From Hyphomicrobiales bacterium (GTDB taxonomy: Bacteria > Pseudomonadota > Alphaproteobacteria > Rhizobiales > Rhizobiaceae): 64,000 nt of DNA. The notes under the pieces were generated by a model, which worked only from the letters and a program-made list of their open reading frames with translations, was not told where the DNA came from and did no database searches. A program made the translations under genes and the position numbers. Numbering within the stretch: the stretch's first letter is position 1; the number at the start of each line of letters is the position of its first letter. Positions 1-11,518 of this stretch are shown one piece after another. The stretch is from positions 1-64,000 of the forward strand of contig PAPH01000043.1 of assembly GCA_002709005.1 (NCBI GenBank). The letters are read 5' to 3'.

Positions 1-2
1 AA

Positions 3-3000
3 CTCATCCAGGCCAAGCCGCAGTCCCGCCGCCAGCTTCTTGAAGAGGCAGCCGGCATTTCCGGACTGCACTCGCGCCGGCACGAGGCCGAGCTTCGCCT
101 GCGCGCCGCAGAGACCAATCTCGAACGCCTCGATGACGTCACCTCGGAGCTTGAAAGCCAGATCGAGAGCCTCAAGCAGCAGGCCCGTCAGGCCAATCGC
201 TTCCGCTCGCTTTCGTCCGATATCCGCCAGTTGGAAGCCACGCTCCTCCACATCCGCTGGAAGTCCGCCAAGGATCAGGAGGCGGAAGCCGAAAGCGCCC
301 TCGCGCAGGCCACCGGGCTGGTCGCCGAAAAGGCGCAGGCGCAGATGGAGGCCGCCAAGGCCCAGGCGATTGCCGCCCACAAGCTGCCCGATCTGCGCGA
401 CGCCGAAGCCGCCGCGGCGGCCGCCCTGCAACGCCTGCAGATCGCCCGTACCCAGATCGAGGAGGAGGCGACCCGCGTCGCCCGCCGCAAGACCGAACTC
501 GAGGAACGCATCCGCCAGCTCGAGGCCGATATCGAGCGCGAGAACGTGCTGATCGCCGACAATGCCGGGGTGCTGGCCCGGCTCTCGGAGGAGGAGAAGG
601 AGCTCAAAGCCGCGCTCGAAGCCTCCGGCGACCGCTCGGTCGAGCTCAAATCCGCCTATGAGGGGGCAACCGCTCAGCTTTCCGACAGCGAGGCCGAGCT
701 GGCGCGCGTGACCGGACAGCGCGCTGAGGCCGCCGCCGAGCGCAGCCAGCTCGAAAAGTCGATCCGGGAATTGTCGGAACGCAAGGCGCGGCTCGAAAGC
801 CAGATCGCCCGCCAGGACGACGAACTGCCCGCGCTCGCCGAACGTATCGCCGGCCTGCCTGACCCCGCCGCCAAGCGCGCCGACGTCGAACGCGCCTCCG
901 CCGCGCTGGCGGAAGCGGAGAAGAAGCTTGCCGAGATCGAAGCCGCGCTCGAAGCCGCCCGGTCCGCCGAGACGGAAGCCCGCGGCCCGGTCGCCGAAGC
1001 AAAGGCGCGGCTGAACGCAGCCGAGACCGAGGCGCGGACCATCGCCCGCATGCTCAATGCCGGTGCGGGCTCGGATCTGTTTCCCGCGGTGCTCGAGAAG
1101 ATCAAGGTCGATCGCGGCTTCGAGACCGCGCTCGGCGCTGCGCTGGGCGACGATCTCGAACTGCCGACCGACAATTCCGCGCCGGCCTATTGGTCGCTCG
1201 CAAGCGGCGAGGGCGATCCGCTTCTACCGGCGATCGCAACCTCGCTTTCGACCCACGTCCGCGCGCCGGCGGAACTCGCCCGCCGTCTCGGCCAGATCGG
1301 CATCGTCAGCGATTTCGACACCGCGCTGTCGCTCAAGGCGCAGTTGAAGCCCGGCCAGCGGCTGGTGACGAAGGATGGCGCGGTGGTGCGCTGGGACGGC
1401 TATGTCGCCTCCGCCGACGCGCCGACGGCCGCGGCGATGCGGCTCGAACAGAAAAACCGTCTGGCCGAACTCGATGCCGAGGTGATCGAGGCGACCACGG
1501 GCCTGCGGCAGGCGGAAGAGGGGCTGAGGCAGGCCAGCGAAAAGCTCGCGGCACTTTCGGGTGACCAGCGCGACGCCCGCGAGGCGATCCGCGAGGCGAC
1601 GTCCGCGCTCGGCCGCGCCCGTGATGAACTCGCCATTGCCGAGAAGGCGGCGGGCGAACTGTCGAACCGCCGCGAGGTGCTGACCGAATCCCGCGCGCAG
1701 GTCGGTGCGCAACTGGCTGAGGCGGCCGAAGCTCACGAGGCCGCGGAGCGCGCCATGGCCGATGCGCCCGATCTGTCCGACCTCGATCGCGCGCTCTCCG
1801 AAATCCAGGCGAAGGTGGCCGGCGATCGCGCCGGTCTCGCCGAGGCCCGCGCCGCGCATGAGGGGCTGGAGCGCGAGAACGCCGCTCGCCGCAACCGCCT
1901 GTCCGCCATCGCCAATGAGCGCCAGGGCTGGATCGACCGCGCCGCCAAGGCCGAAAGCCATCTCGCCTCGCTCGCCGAACGGCTCAACGGCACGCGTGAG
2001 GAAGCCGAAAAGATCGCCGACGCTCCGGACGAGATCGACCTGAAGCGTCGGCAATTGATGAGCGAACTGACGAAGGCCGAGGCCGGGCGCAAGGAAGCCG
2101 CCGACAAGCTCGCGGTCTCAGAGACCGCCTCGCGCGAGGCCGACAAGCTGGCCACCGAGGCGATCACCGCGCTGTCGCAGTCGCGCGAGGGCCGGGGGCG
2201 CGCCGAGGAGCGCCTGATGGCCGCACGCGAGCGCCGCGAGGAAGGCGAGGCCCGCATCCGCGAGGCACTCAACTGCGCGCCGCACGAGGCGATCCGCCAG
2301 TCCGGTCTCAAGCCCGACGAGGCGATCCCCGATGCCGCCGTCCTCGACCGCAACCTCGACCGGCTGAAGGTAGAGCGCGAGCGGCTGGGCGCGGTCAACC
2401 TGCGCGCCGACGAGGAGCAGGCCGAATTGTCCGAACGGCTCGAGACCATCGTCACCGAGCGCGAGGACATCATCGAGGCGATCCGCAAGCTGCGCGCGGG
2501 CATCCAGAGTCTCAACCGCGAGGGCCGCGAACGGCTGCTCGCTGCCTTCACGATCGTCAACGAGCAGTTCCAGCGACTCTTCACCCACCTCTTTGGAGGC
2601 GGCACGGCCGAGCTTCAGCTGATCGAGAGCGATGACCCGCTGGAAGCCGGACTCGAAATCCTCGCCCGTCCGCCGGGCAAGAAGCCGCAGACCATGACGC
2701 TGCTCTCGGGCGGCGAGCAGGCGCTCACCGCCATGGCGCTGATCTTCGCGGTGTTCCTGACCAACCCCGCGCCGATCTGCGTGCTCGACGAGGTCGACGC
2801 GCCGCTCGACGACCACAATGTCGAACGCTACTGCAACCTGATGGACGAGATGGCGCGGACCACCGAAACACGCTTCGTCATCATTACCCACAACCCCATC
2901 ACCATGGCCCGCATGAACCGCCTCTTCGGCGTTACCATGGCCGAGCAGGGTGTCAGCCAGCTCGTCTCCGTCGACCTCGAAACCGCCGAGCAGCTGCGCG

Positions 3001-3011
3001 AGGCGAGTTAA
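3..3011 (+). CDS. smc: Chromosome partition protein SMC (5' truncated by window start)
   Basis: About 1,002 residues are present; the N-terminal Walker A head lies upstream of the window. The frame is open from base 3 and begins with the RRxLLEEAAGI...HEAE-type stretch that follows the SMC N-terminal head. Long coiled coils rich in Ala/Glu/Arg follow, with a globular hinge around nt 1040-1430. The C-terminal head carries the ABC signature LLSGGEQ (nt 2700-2720) and a Walker B ending VLDEVDAPLDD (about nt 2781-2813). SMC with ScpA/ScpB acts as an ATP-dependent DNA-loop-extruding condensin in chromosome organisation and segregation. Nothing suggests damage. The assignment is secure from the signature and coiled-coil layout. 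Confidence 0.97.
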   Translation, partial: LIQAKPQSRRQLLEEAAGISGLHSRRHEAELRLRAAETNLERLDDVTSELESQIESLKQQARQANRFRSLSSDIRQLEATLLHIRWKSAKDQEAEAESALAQATGLVAEKAQAQMEAAKAQAIAAHKLPDLRDAEAAAAAALQRLQIARTQIEEEATRVARRKTELEERIRQLEADIERENVLIADNAGVLARLSEEEKELKAALEASGDRSVELKSAYEGATAQLSDSEAELARVTGQRAEAAAERSQLEKSIRELSERKARLESQIARQDDELPALAERIAGLPDPAAKRADVERASAALAEAEKKLAEIEAALEAARSAETEARGPVAEAKARLNAAETEARTIARMLNAGAGSDLFPAVLEKIKVDRGFETALGAALGDDLELPTDNSAPAYWSLASGEGDPLLPAIATSLSTHVRAPAELARRLGQIGIVSDFDTALSLKAQLKPGQRLVTKDGAVVRWDGYVASADAPTAAAMRLEQKNRLAELDAEVIEATTGLRQAEEGLRQASEKLAALSGDQRDAREAIREATSALGRARDELAIAEKAAGELSNRREVLTESRAQVGAQLAEAAEAHEAAERAMADAPDLSDLDRALSEIQAKVAGDRAGLAEARAAHEGLERENAARRNRLSAIANERQGWIDRAAKAESHLASLAERLNGTREEAEKIADAPDEIDLKRRQLMSELTKAEAGRKEAADKLAVSETASREADKLATEAITALSQSREGRGRAEERLMAARERREEGEARIREALNCAPHEAIRQSGLKPDEAIPDAAVLDRNLDRLKVERERLGAVNLRADEEQAELSERLETIVTEREDIIEAIRKLRAGIQSLNREGRERLLAAFTIVNEQFQRLFTHLFGGGTAELQLIESDDPLEAGLEILARPPGKKPQTMTLLSGGEQALTAMALIFAVFLTNPAPICVLDEVDAPLDDHNVERYCNLMDEMARTTETRFVIITHNPITMARMNRLFGVTMAEQGVSQLVSVDLETAEQLREAS

Positions 3012-3084
3012 AGCCTTTTGATTGCGTGATGTGTTTATCTAATATGATCGCAATCGCATTCCGAAAACTATCGAGGCTATTTCA

Positions 3085-3565
3085 ATGCGAGATATATTAG
3101 ATAGCGTTGAATCGGCTTGGCCTCTGATAAGTCAAGAGCCGTGGCTTTTTGTATTCTTGTCAGCGTCAATATTTCTTATCGGCTGGATTGCGGCTCGCGC
3201 ATTTTACTCGCAAAAAATGGAAAGCTTATATGAGAGAATTAATATCCTCAACGAGCATATAAAACTTGCGGGGATTGTACATGCGAATAATTCCAAGGAA
3301 GAAGAGGACGTAATAACGCCGAAACGGCATTTTCTTTTAGGTCAATTGATTGAAGAATATGTATCAAATTCTTTTAGGTCAATTGATTGAAGAATATGTA
3401 TCAAAAAATCGTGGCGATATTTCGGAAAAGGTTGAGATGTATTTAGAAGTGCCGCCTGCTGAATGGATCAATGAGAGATTAGAGCAGTTAGAACAGGACT
3501 GGCGAGTTCGCGCGGTGGATCACAACCGTGAATTTGAAATATTCGAACCAGCCCGATGGGGGTGA
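3085..3565 (+). pseudogene. Small single-span membrane protein of unknown function, frameshifted by a 37-bp tandem duplication
   Basis: An ATG at 3085 opens a frame with one clear membrane segment (about residues 19-40, FVFLSASIFLIGWIAA) and then a charged cytoplasmic-type helix. At 3332-3368 and 3369-3405 the same 37-bp unit occurs twice, head to tail and without mismatch. Because 37 is not a multiple of three, the first frame ends at 3390 after seven extra residues. Removing one copy joins it to the frame ending at 3565 and gives a continuous protein of about 147 residues (...QLIEEYVSKNRGDISEK...). Base composition is AT-rich compared with smc upstream, suggesting acquired DNA. I do not recognise the family. 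It could be a real inactivation, a reversible slippage site, or an assembly artefact. Confidence 0.75.
3332..3405 (+). repeat. Perfect 37-bp tandem duplication
   Basis: Two identical 37-bp units abut at 3332-3368 and 3369-3405. The flanking bases differ (3331 T versus 3368 A; 3369 T versus 3406 A), so the period is exactly 37. It lies inside the small membrane-protein gene and breaks its frame. Confidence 0.95.
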
Positions 3566-3619
3566 TCAACTTCTAGGAAGTAGGCGCTTTTCCGGCGTTT
3601 GAACTAGCGTCCGCTGCCC

Positions 3620-3967
3620 TTACGTCTCGCTCCACACAGCCAGTTCGTTGCCGGCCGGGTCGGTGAAGTGGAAGCGCCGGCCGCCGGGGAAGGGGAAGAT
3701 CTCCTTCACGATCGTGCCGCCGGCTTCTGTGACAGCGGCGAGCGTGGCCTCCAGATCCTCGGAATAGAGAACCGGCAGCGGCTTGCTCAGGTCGCTCTCC
3801 GGAGTGCCGTCGAACCCGCCGTCCAGGCCTTCCGAATAGGCCGAATAGCTTGGCCCGTAGTCGGTGAAGGCCCAGTCGAAGGCGCGAACGTAGAACGCCT
3901 TGAGGCTGTCGATCGAGCCCTTCGGCGCGGGCATTTCCAGATAGTCGAGCTTGCCGGTCTTGCGCAT
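3620..3967 (-). CDS. VOC family protein (glyoxalase/bleomycin-resistance fold)
   Basis: This 115-residue protein has the vicinal oxygen chelate layout: an N-terminal strand (KLDYLEMPA), a helix SLKAFYVRAFDWAF, the middle strand PVLYSEDLEATLAAVTEAGGTI, and the closing strand GGRRFHFTDPAGNELAVWSE with the usual D-P-x-G-N-x turn. VOC proteins bind a metal and act as lyases, dioxygenases or binding proteins; the substrate here cannot be told. The start at 3967 is chosen because AGGGAGA sits about 6 nt upstream in the transcribed strand, whereas the longer frame to 4033 has no family-like residues. It is convergent with the small gene before it and in line with the Lrp-type regulator upstream. Confidence 0.85.
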   Translation of the reverse strand: MRKTGKLDYLEMPAPKGSIDSLKAFYVRAFDWAFTDYGPSYSAYSEGLDGGFDGTPESDLSKPLPVLYSEDLEATLAAVTEAGGTIVKEIFPFPGGRRFHFTDPAGNELAVWSET

Positions 3968-4066
3968 GACGGTCTCCCTGCTAGGTGAATAATGTTCCTG
4001 AAATGTTCTATTCTCGCCGGGGTCCGATGGCAAGTGGAGTTCGCCCCGCGACGCGCCGGCTGTGGA

Positions 4067-4519
4067 TTACAGCCTCATCGCGGTCTCCTCCTTGGCGGTG
4101 CGGATCACCATCATGGTGAAGAAGCGCGCGACGTTGGTCTGGTCGCGGAACAGCCGGTCACACAGCGCGTCGTATTCCTCCATGTCGACGAGTCGCAGCA
4201 TGAGGACGACGTCGGTTTCCCCTGTGACCGACCAGGCGCTCGAGACGGCATCCTCGGCGGTGGCGATATCGAGAAAGCGCCGCATGTGCTGCTCGCCGTG
4301 CAGCTTCAGTTCCACCGTCACCAGCGCCTTGATGCCGCGCCCGGCGCGCGCCGGGTTGAGGATGGCGACGATCCGGTCGATCACGCCGGTTGTCTTGAGC
4401 CGCTGCACGCGCCTGAGGCAGGTCGATGGCGACAGGCCCACCTCCTCGGCCATGTCGGCGTTGGTCCGCGAGGCGTCGCGCTGCATCAGGTTGAGGATTT
4501 TGCGGTCGATACGGTCCAT
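4067..4519 (-). CDS. Lrp/AsnC family transcriptional regulator
   Basis: This 150-residue protein has a classic N-terminal Lrp helix-turn-helix (MDRIDRKILNLMQ...NADMAEEVGLSPSTCLRRVQRL, residues 1-45). The C-terminal RAM/AsnC ligand-binding fold follows (VTVELKLHGEQHMRRFLDIA...SVTGETDVVLMLRL). Lrp-type regulators bind amino acids and form octameric or hexadecameric DNA-wrapping discs. The start at 4519 matches the family N-terminus; a longer frame to 4672 is not family-like and would overlap the divergent gene. It is divergently transcribed from the nucleoside-recognition membrane protein, with an inverted repeat between them, so it probably controls itself and that neighbour. Confidence 0.95.
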   Translation of the reverse strand: MDRIDRKILNLMQRDASRTNADMAEEVGLSPSTCLRRVQRLKTTGVIDRIVAILNPARAGRGIKALVTVELKLHGEQHMRRFLDIATAEDAVSSAWSVTGETDVVLMLRLVDMEEYDALCDRLFRDQTNVARFFTMMVIRTAKEETAMRL

Positions 4520-4550
4520 TGGCACAGTCCAGAGGCAGGGGAGGAGAAAT

Positions 4551-4563
4551 GCAATAATATTGC
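4551..4563. promoter_or_regulatory. Candidate operator for the Lrp-type regulator
   Basis: GCAAT-AAT-ATTGC is an interrupted inverted repeat of 5+5 bp in the 133-bp gap between the divergent Lrp-family and membrane-protein genes. Another TGCAA follows at 4571-4575. Lrp/AsnC proteins bind short AT-centred inverted repeats of this sort near their own promoters. The binding itself is inferred. Confidence 0.5.
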
Positions 4564-4652
4564 AAAAAGCTGCAATCTTTGACCACAAATTCGAAGCGTG
4601 ACGGGTTAGGCAGGGAGCGCTAAGAGAAACCGCCACCGATCGGAGCCCGCCC

Positions 4653-5612
4653 GTGTCCCAACTCATTGCCATCTTACGCCGGACGCCCGAGGTCTTGCCG
4701 ATCTACTGGATGCTCTTCCGCATCACCGTGCCGATCACCATTCTCGCCGAACTCGCCTCGCGCGTCGGGCTGATTGAATGGATGGCTCCCGCCTTCGCGC
4801 CGGTGATGAACCTCGTCGGCCTGCCGCCGGAACTGGGGCTCGCCTGGCTCACCGCGATGATCGTCGGCATGTGGGGCGCGGTGCCGCTTCTCTTCTCGCT
4901 CGTCGACATTTCCACGCTCAGCATCGCCGACGTCACCATCTTCTCGGTGCTGATGCTGTTTGCCCACGGCCTGCCGATCGAGCAGAAGATCATCCAGGAA
5001 GCCGGTCCCGGCATGACCGTGACCACCATCCTGCGCATCGCCGGCGCGCTCGCCTACGGCTTCATCCTCAACCAGATCTTCTCCGCCACCGGCTGGCTCT
5101 CCGCCCCCGTCGACCCGGTCTGGATTCCGCTTTCGGGCGCCACCACCTGGCCGGACTTCTTCTGGGGGCTCGGCGAGGCGATGGTGTGGATGTTCGTCAT
5201 CCTCGTCGCCCTCTTCTGGGTGCTCGAGATCTTGAAACTGATCGGGCTCATGGACCTGATGATGCGCGCGCTTTCGCCGATGCTGCGCCTCGCCGGCATC
5301 AAGGGCGAGGCGGGCGAACTCACCGCCATCGGCCTCTTCCTCGGCATTTCCTACGGCGCCGGCTTTCTCGTCAAGGAGGCGCGCTCGGGCCGGGTCTCGC
5401 CGCGCCAGGTCTTTCTCTCCTGCGCCTTCATGGGCTTCGCCCACTCGGTGATCGAGGACACGCTGCTGGTCCTCGCCCTCGGCGCCGACATCTATTCGGT
5501 CCTCGTCGGCCGGGTGATCTTCGCCGTCGTCGCCACCGGCATCCTCGCGCTTCTCTTGCGGGGCGTCTCCGAGACCACCTTCATGGCCACCCTCTACCGC
5601 CAGAAGGCCTGA
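4653..5612 (+). CDS. Nucleoside-recognition (Gate) domain membrane protein
   Basis: This 319-residue, multi-spanning membrane protein begins at GTG 4653. It has two Gate-like halves, each with Gly-rich loops and long hydrophobic helices: FRITVPITILAELASRVGLI...GLAWLTAMIVGMWGAVPLLF near the N-terminus and GELTAIGLFLGISYGAGFLVKEA near the C-terminus. This is the layout of the nucleoside-recognition/YjiH-type family, related to concentrative nucleoside transporter gates. The substrate is unknown. The divergent Lrp-family gene may couple its expression to an amino-acid signal, so an amino acid or small metabolite is as plausible as a nucleoside. Confidence 0.8.
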   Translation: MSQLIAILRRTPEVLPIYWMLFRITVPITILAELASRVGLIEWMAPAFAPVMNLVGLPPELGLAWLTAMIVGMWGAVPLLFSLVDISTLSIADVTIFSVLMLFAHGLPIEQKIIQEAGPGMTVTTILRIAGALAYGFILNQIFSATGWLSAPVDPVWIPLSGATTWPDFFWGLGEAMVWMFVILVALFWVLEILKLIGLMDLMMRALSPMLRLAGIKGEAGELTAIGLFLGISYGAGFLVKEARSGRVSPRQVFLSCAFMGFAHSVIEDTLLVLALGADIYSVLVGRVIFAVVATGILALLLRGVSETTFMATLYRQKA

Positions 5613-5754
5613 TTTCCGCTTTCAATCGATATGAAGCCGCCCGCTGCCCGCTCGCGGCTTGCCCTTGCCCGCCCGCCGCGCCTAAGCCTTCCCTCGGACT
5701 TATTGTGCGGCGCAAGAACCGCGGGGTCCGGCCGGAAGGAAGGGGAAATGCGGA

Positions 5755-8415
<2,661 letters not shown>

Positions 8416-8423
8416 GGGGCGGT

Positions 8424-8474
8424 CCACTCTCCCCCTTGTGGGGAAGATGTCTGCGCAGCAGACAGAGGGGGGTG
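8424..8474 (+). repeat. Palindromic intergenic repeat, family B, copy 1
   Basis: The element starts CCACTCTCCCCCTTGTGGGG, continues through AAGATGTC, has a small variable stem, and closes with GACAGAGGGGGG. The same outer arms recur at 11602-11687 and, inverted, at 11716-11769, each with a different inner stem. It resembles the mosaic intergenic elements common in rhizobial genomes. Confidence 0.8.
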
Positions 8475-8498
8475 AGGCGCGGTCAGCCACAGGCTGAC

Positions 8499-8522
8499 GA
8501 AAAGCCAAAGATTTGGCTTTTC
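8499..8522 (+). terminator. Hairpin downstream of ppdK, possible terminator
   Basis: An 11-bp perfect stem (GAAAAGCCAAA / TTTGGCTTTTC) encloses two bases. It ends in TTTTC but has no long T run. It lies 84 bp after ppdK inside the palindromic mosaic, so it may be a repeat component, not a dedicated terminator. Confidence 0.4.
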
Positions 8523-8739
8523 GATCGACGAACGCCCGGAGCCGTAGCGAAGGGCCGGGAGCGTTATTCGCTAACGCTCGATCCTCTACTATGCAATTTG
8601 TCCGAATAGGAAGTTTGCCTTGCATATGGGGCGCAACTTTTCAGAATTTTGAGGAAATTCTAATTTCAACTTAAAATCGTGCTGTTGGCTTGATATTTTA
8701 TCACGCTGGAAAAAATGCGATTCTCGGGAGTGGGGTAGG

Positions 8740-10371
8740 TTGAGCAAAAATACGATAAAGCTGCAAGCTGGCGTAAATATTGGGCAAGCGTCCGCGGAGA
8801 ATGATGACGAGTTCCTTTTTGACTCATTTGTCGAAAATCCAATTATGTCGTATTTTTCAAGAGGAGCTATCGAGAAGAATTTCATTTTGGGCAGAACTGG
8901 ATCCGGAAAAACAGCAATACTAAGAATTATTCAAAGGAGTAATGCTGGATCGGTTGAGATAGATGTCTATGAACTCTCGATGACGTATATAGCTAATTCA
9001 GATATATTCGCATTTCTTAATAGCATTAATGCAGATCTATCTTTGTTTTTTCAATATCTCTGGCGGCATGTCCTTTTGAGTCGCTATATTCAGGAGAGGT
9101 TTAATGTAGATTCAGAGGGATCAGGTAATAATTTTATATCGGCTCTTAGGAATCGATTCATATCCGATAAAAAGAAGAATAGAGCTCTCAAGTATATCGA
9201 AGATTGGAGAGATAAGCTGTGGGTTGATACTGACGAAATTGTAAAGGAGGTCGCGCAGCGCACGGAAAGACAGCTTGAAGGGGAGATGGGGGGCGAGTTT
9301 TCTAAGTTCCGAGTGAGAGGCGGGTTGGGCTATAAAGTGTCGAGTGAAAAGCGGGCAGAGCTCCAGCGGAGAGTGAAAAATATTATAAACCCCGAACAGT
9401 TACAGGATACTTCTAAAGTGTTGGCTGCTCTAAAAGAGTATGAGGGCGGTTCAAAGTATAATGATGTGCATATTCTAATAGATAAGATTGATGAAAATTG
9501 GGTAGATGAATCTGTACGGTTTCAGGTGATACGCGGTCTAATCGAGGCCGTCCGAGTTTTTAGAGGGGTTAAGAACTGTCATATCGCGGTAGCCCTTCGT
9601 ACCGACGTTTACGAGCGAGTTGTACAAGAAACTGCAGATATAGGCTTTCAGCGTGATAAATATGAAGATTATTTTTCTAGAATAAAATGGCAAAAAAAGG
9701 AGCTCAAGGCAATTGTAAACAAAAGAATAAACTCTCTTTTTAGGAGAAGATATACAAAAGATAATGTTTTTATTGAGGATGTATTTACAAATAACGTAGG
9801 TCAGTTGGAGCCATTTGATTATATGCTACAAAGGACGCTATACAGGCCGCGAGATATCATTGATTTCGTGAATATATGTTTAGCACGTTCCGTGGGGCAG
9901 GGTACGGTTACCGCTCGAGACGTTCGGGAAGCGGAGGGAGAGTATTCGGCTCGACGAAGGGATGCGCTGTTGGCAGAGTGGAAGGCTGCATTACCTTCCC
10001 TCGGAATTCTCCTAAAGTTGCTTGTTGGTCGAAGGTCGCGCTTTCAGGTGGGAGAATTAAGAGATGCAATTGGGGGAGATAAATTTTTACTTGAAATAAT
10101 GTCGCTTGAGGACAGCGGATACGATCCAGTACATCAGGCAATTCAAGAGTATATGAATGAAAAATCAGCAATTGGAATTGATCATATTATAAAGATTGTG
10201 GTTTCCGAATTATATAGGGTGGGTGCTGTTGGCGTTAAGAATCAGGCCTCTGAAAGGCATTACTACTCGCATCTGGACGCGCCGATAATGTCGCCTAGTC
10301 TAATAGGAGAGAGTAGTCGGGTCCATGTGCACGAAATGCTTCATCGCGCGCTGGAGATTTCTTTAAACTAA
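8740..10371 (+). CDS. P-loop ATPase resembling the Sll1717 family
   Basis: This 543-residue protein starts at TTG 8740. Walker A is GRTGSGKT (51-58) and the Walker B-like strand is VHILIDKID (243-251). A sensor-like strand VALRTDVYE lies near 284-292, and RTLYRPRDIIDFVN near 365-378 is a motif I associate with Sll1717-type/KAP-like STAND ATPases. A C-terminal winged-helix-like segment follows. The gene is strikingly AT-rich, uses codons unlike its neighbours, and is bordered by repeat clusters, so it was almost certainly acquired. Such ATPases often sit in defence or accessory islands. No partner nuclease or toxin gene is seen next to it, so its action is unknown. Confidence 0.7.
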   Translation: MSKNTIKLQAGVNIGQASAENDDEFLFDSFVENPIMSYFSRGAIEKNFILGRTGSGKTAILRIIQRSNAGSVEIDVYELSMTYIANSDIFAFLNSINADLSLFFQYLWRHVLLSRYIQERFNVDSEGSGNNFISALRNRFISDKKKNRALKYIEDWRDKLWVDTDEIVKEVAQRTERQLEGEMGGEFSKFRVRGGLGYKVSSEKRAELQRRVKNIINPEQLQDTSKVLAALKEYEGGSKYNDVHILIDKIDENWVDESVRFQVIRGLIEAVRVFRGVKNCHIAVALRTDVYERVVQETADIGFQRDKYEDYFSRIKWQKKELKAIVNKRINSLFRRRYTKDNVFIEDVFTNNVGQLEPFDYMLQRTLYRPRDIIDFVNICLARSVGQGTVTARDVREAEGEYSARRRDALLAEWKAALPSLGILLKLLVGRRSRFQVGELRDAIGGDKFLLEIMSLEDSGYDPVHQAIQEYMNEKSAIGIDHIIKIVVSELYRVGAVGVKNQASERHYYSHLDAPIMSPSLIGESSRVHVHEMLHRALEISLN

Positions 10372-10460
10372 TTTCCACCATCTACTCCGTCATCGGACAT
10401 GCCTTAAACGTCTTGGCGCGGGCGAGGGGGCGTTAGTCGTGGGGAAAGCATTCTCGCTCT

Positions 10461-10547
10461 TCGTCATTCTCGGGCTTGACCCGAGAATCCATTCCGTGAT
10501 TCCGGCGGAAGGGTGTGGATGCTCGGGTCAAGCCCGAGCATGACGAG
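10461..10547. repeat. Palindromic repeat family A, inverted pair
   Basis: Two facing copies: stem ATTCTCGGG/CCCGAGAAT with loop CTTGA at 10466-10488, and stem ATGCTCGGG/CCCGAGCAT with loop TCAAG at 10519-10541. The flanks TCGTC/GACGA and the CCA/TGG next to each stem are also mirrored. This short GC-rich palindrome is widespread in alphaproteobacterial intergenic DNA. Confidence 0.85.
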
Positions 10548-10610
10548 CACGGGGACCTTCATCCCCCCCCTCATGGGATACAGCTCCCTCTCGGACTCCT
10601 CCCACTGCGC

Positions 10611-10894
10611 TCACCACAATTCGTGATACAAGTCGCGCCAGTCCGGGTTCATCTGCTCGATCAACTCGATTTCCATTTTCGGTACCAGCGCTTGAGGGAC
10701 GTCTCCCGCTGGATCGCATCCCGAATGTCGAAATGCTCTTCGTACCACACCAGTCGGGAGCAGCCGTATTTCGATGAAAAGCCCGGTGTCAGTCCTTCGC
10801 GATGCTCGTAGGCCCGGCGCGCGAGGTCGGACGTCACGCCGATATAGAGTGTGCCGTTCTTGTGGTTGGTGACGATGTAGACATATCCCGTCAT
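10611..10894 (-). pseudogene. GIY-YIG nuclease-like protein, frameshifted near its 3' end
   Basis: From ATG 10894 the frame reads MTGYVYIVTNHKNGTLYIGV..., with the GIY-YIG core (Y-V-Y-I ... L-Y-I-G-V), the conserved Arg in DLARRAYEHREG, and Glu in WYEEH. It stops at 10661 after ...RWYRKWKSS. The next frame continues with IELIEQMNPDWRDLY, the normal C-terminus of this short YhbQ-type family, and stops at 10611. Adding one A in the run at about 10670-10676 restores about 94 residues. These small GIY-YIG proteins are single-domain and of uncertain role; many sit beside repeats, as here. It is either a genuine one-base deletion or a homopolymer sequencing error. Confidence 0.85.
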
Positions 10895-10917
10895 ACGGGA
10901 AGTGTGTCGGGGCATGG

Positions 10918-10940
10918 ATGCTCGGGTCAAGCCCGAGCAT
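10918..10940 (-). repeat. Palindromic repeat family A
   Basis: Stem ATGCTCGGG/CCCGAGCAT with loop TCAAG. It lies just upstream of the frameshifted GIY-YIG gene and is identical in its core to the copy at 10519-10541. Confidence 0.85.
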
Positions 10941-11148
10941 GACGAAAATCGGGGGAAGCTATTCCACCCTACGGAGTCCCTGCATGCCGCCTTCTTCCAT
11001 CCCTCATGTTTTGCCATTTCTGACCGTAAAAGATCCACCACCGCTGACCCCATTCGCCACTCCCGGTTCTTCCGCATCGGACACGCCGGAAACGTCCCGG
11101 CGCGGGCGGGGAGGTGTCCGCGAGTCGCCCAAAACCCTCTCCGTCGTC

Positions 11149-11171
11149 ATTCTCGGGCTTGACCCGAGAAT
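11149..11171 (+). repeat. Palindromic repeat family A
   Basis: Stem ATTCTCGGG/CCCGAGAAT with loop CTTGA, identical in its core to 10466-10488 and flanked by the same TCGTC and CCA. Confidence 0.85.
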
Positions 11172-11518
11172 CCAATCTGCGATCCAGGCGAGACGGTATG
11201 GATGCCCGGGGCGACGGCCGGACCATGCGGCCGAGAACCCGGGAGGCGATGGAAGGCGGGTATCCGCGTCTGGGAGAGACTTCGGCCGCTTAATCCGATC
11301 CCGTCAATCGGCCAGCTCGCGGGTTTCGCGCGGGTGTCGAGGCGGCCATGGCCTGACGGGGCATGAAACCGGGCCCCGAGCCATCTCGGGCGCGCGCCCG
11401 GCGCGAGCCATAGTGTTTATTCCTAGAGAGGCATCGCGCCAGCGCGGCCTTTCCGAAGTCAAGCGAAGCGCCGCCGTCGCCCCGGAATTCATTCCGTTCC
11501 GCCGGCATCACGGTATGG

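Larger units (their letters stand above)
8416..8739. other. Intergenic mosaic of palindromes between ppdK and the AT-rich ATPase gene
   Basis: No gene is seen. The first half is GC-rich and made of back-to-back inverted repeats: a family-B repeat at 8424-8474, a near-perfect hairpin at 8499-8522, and a perfect 8-bp stem with loop TTCGC at 8559-8579. From about 8590 the composition turns abruptly AT-rich, marking the left edge of the foreign segment. Confidence 0.8.
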
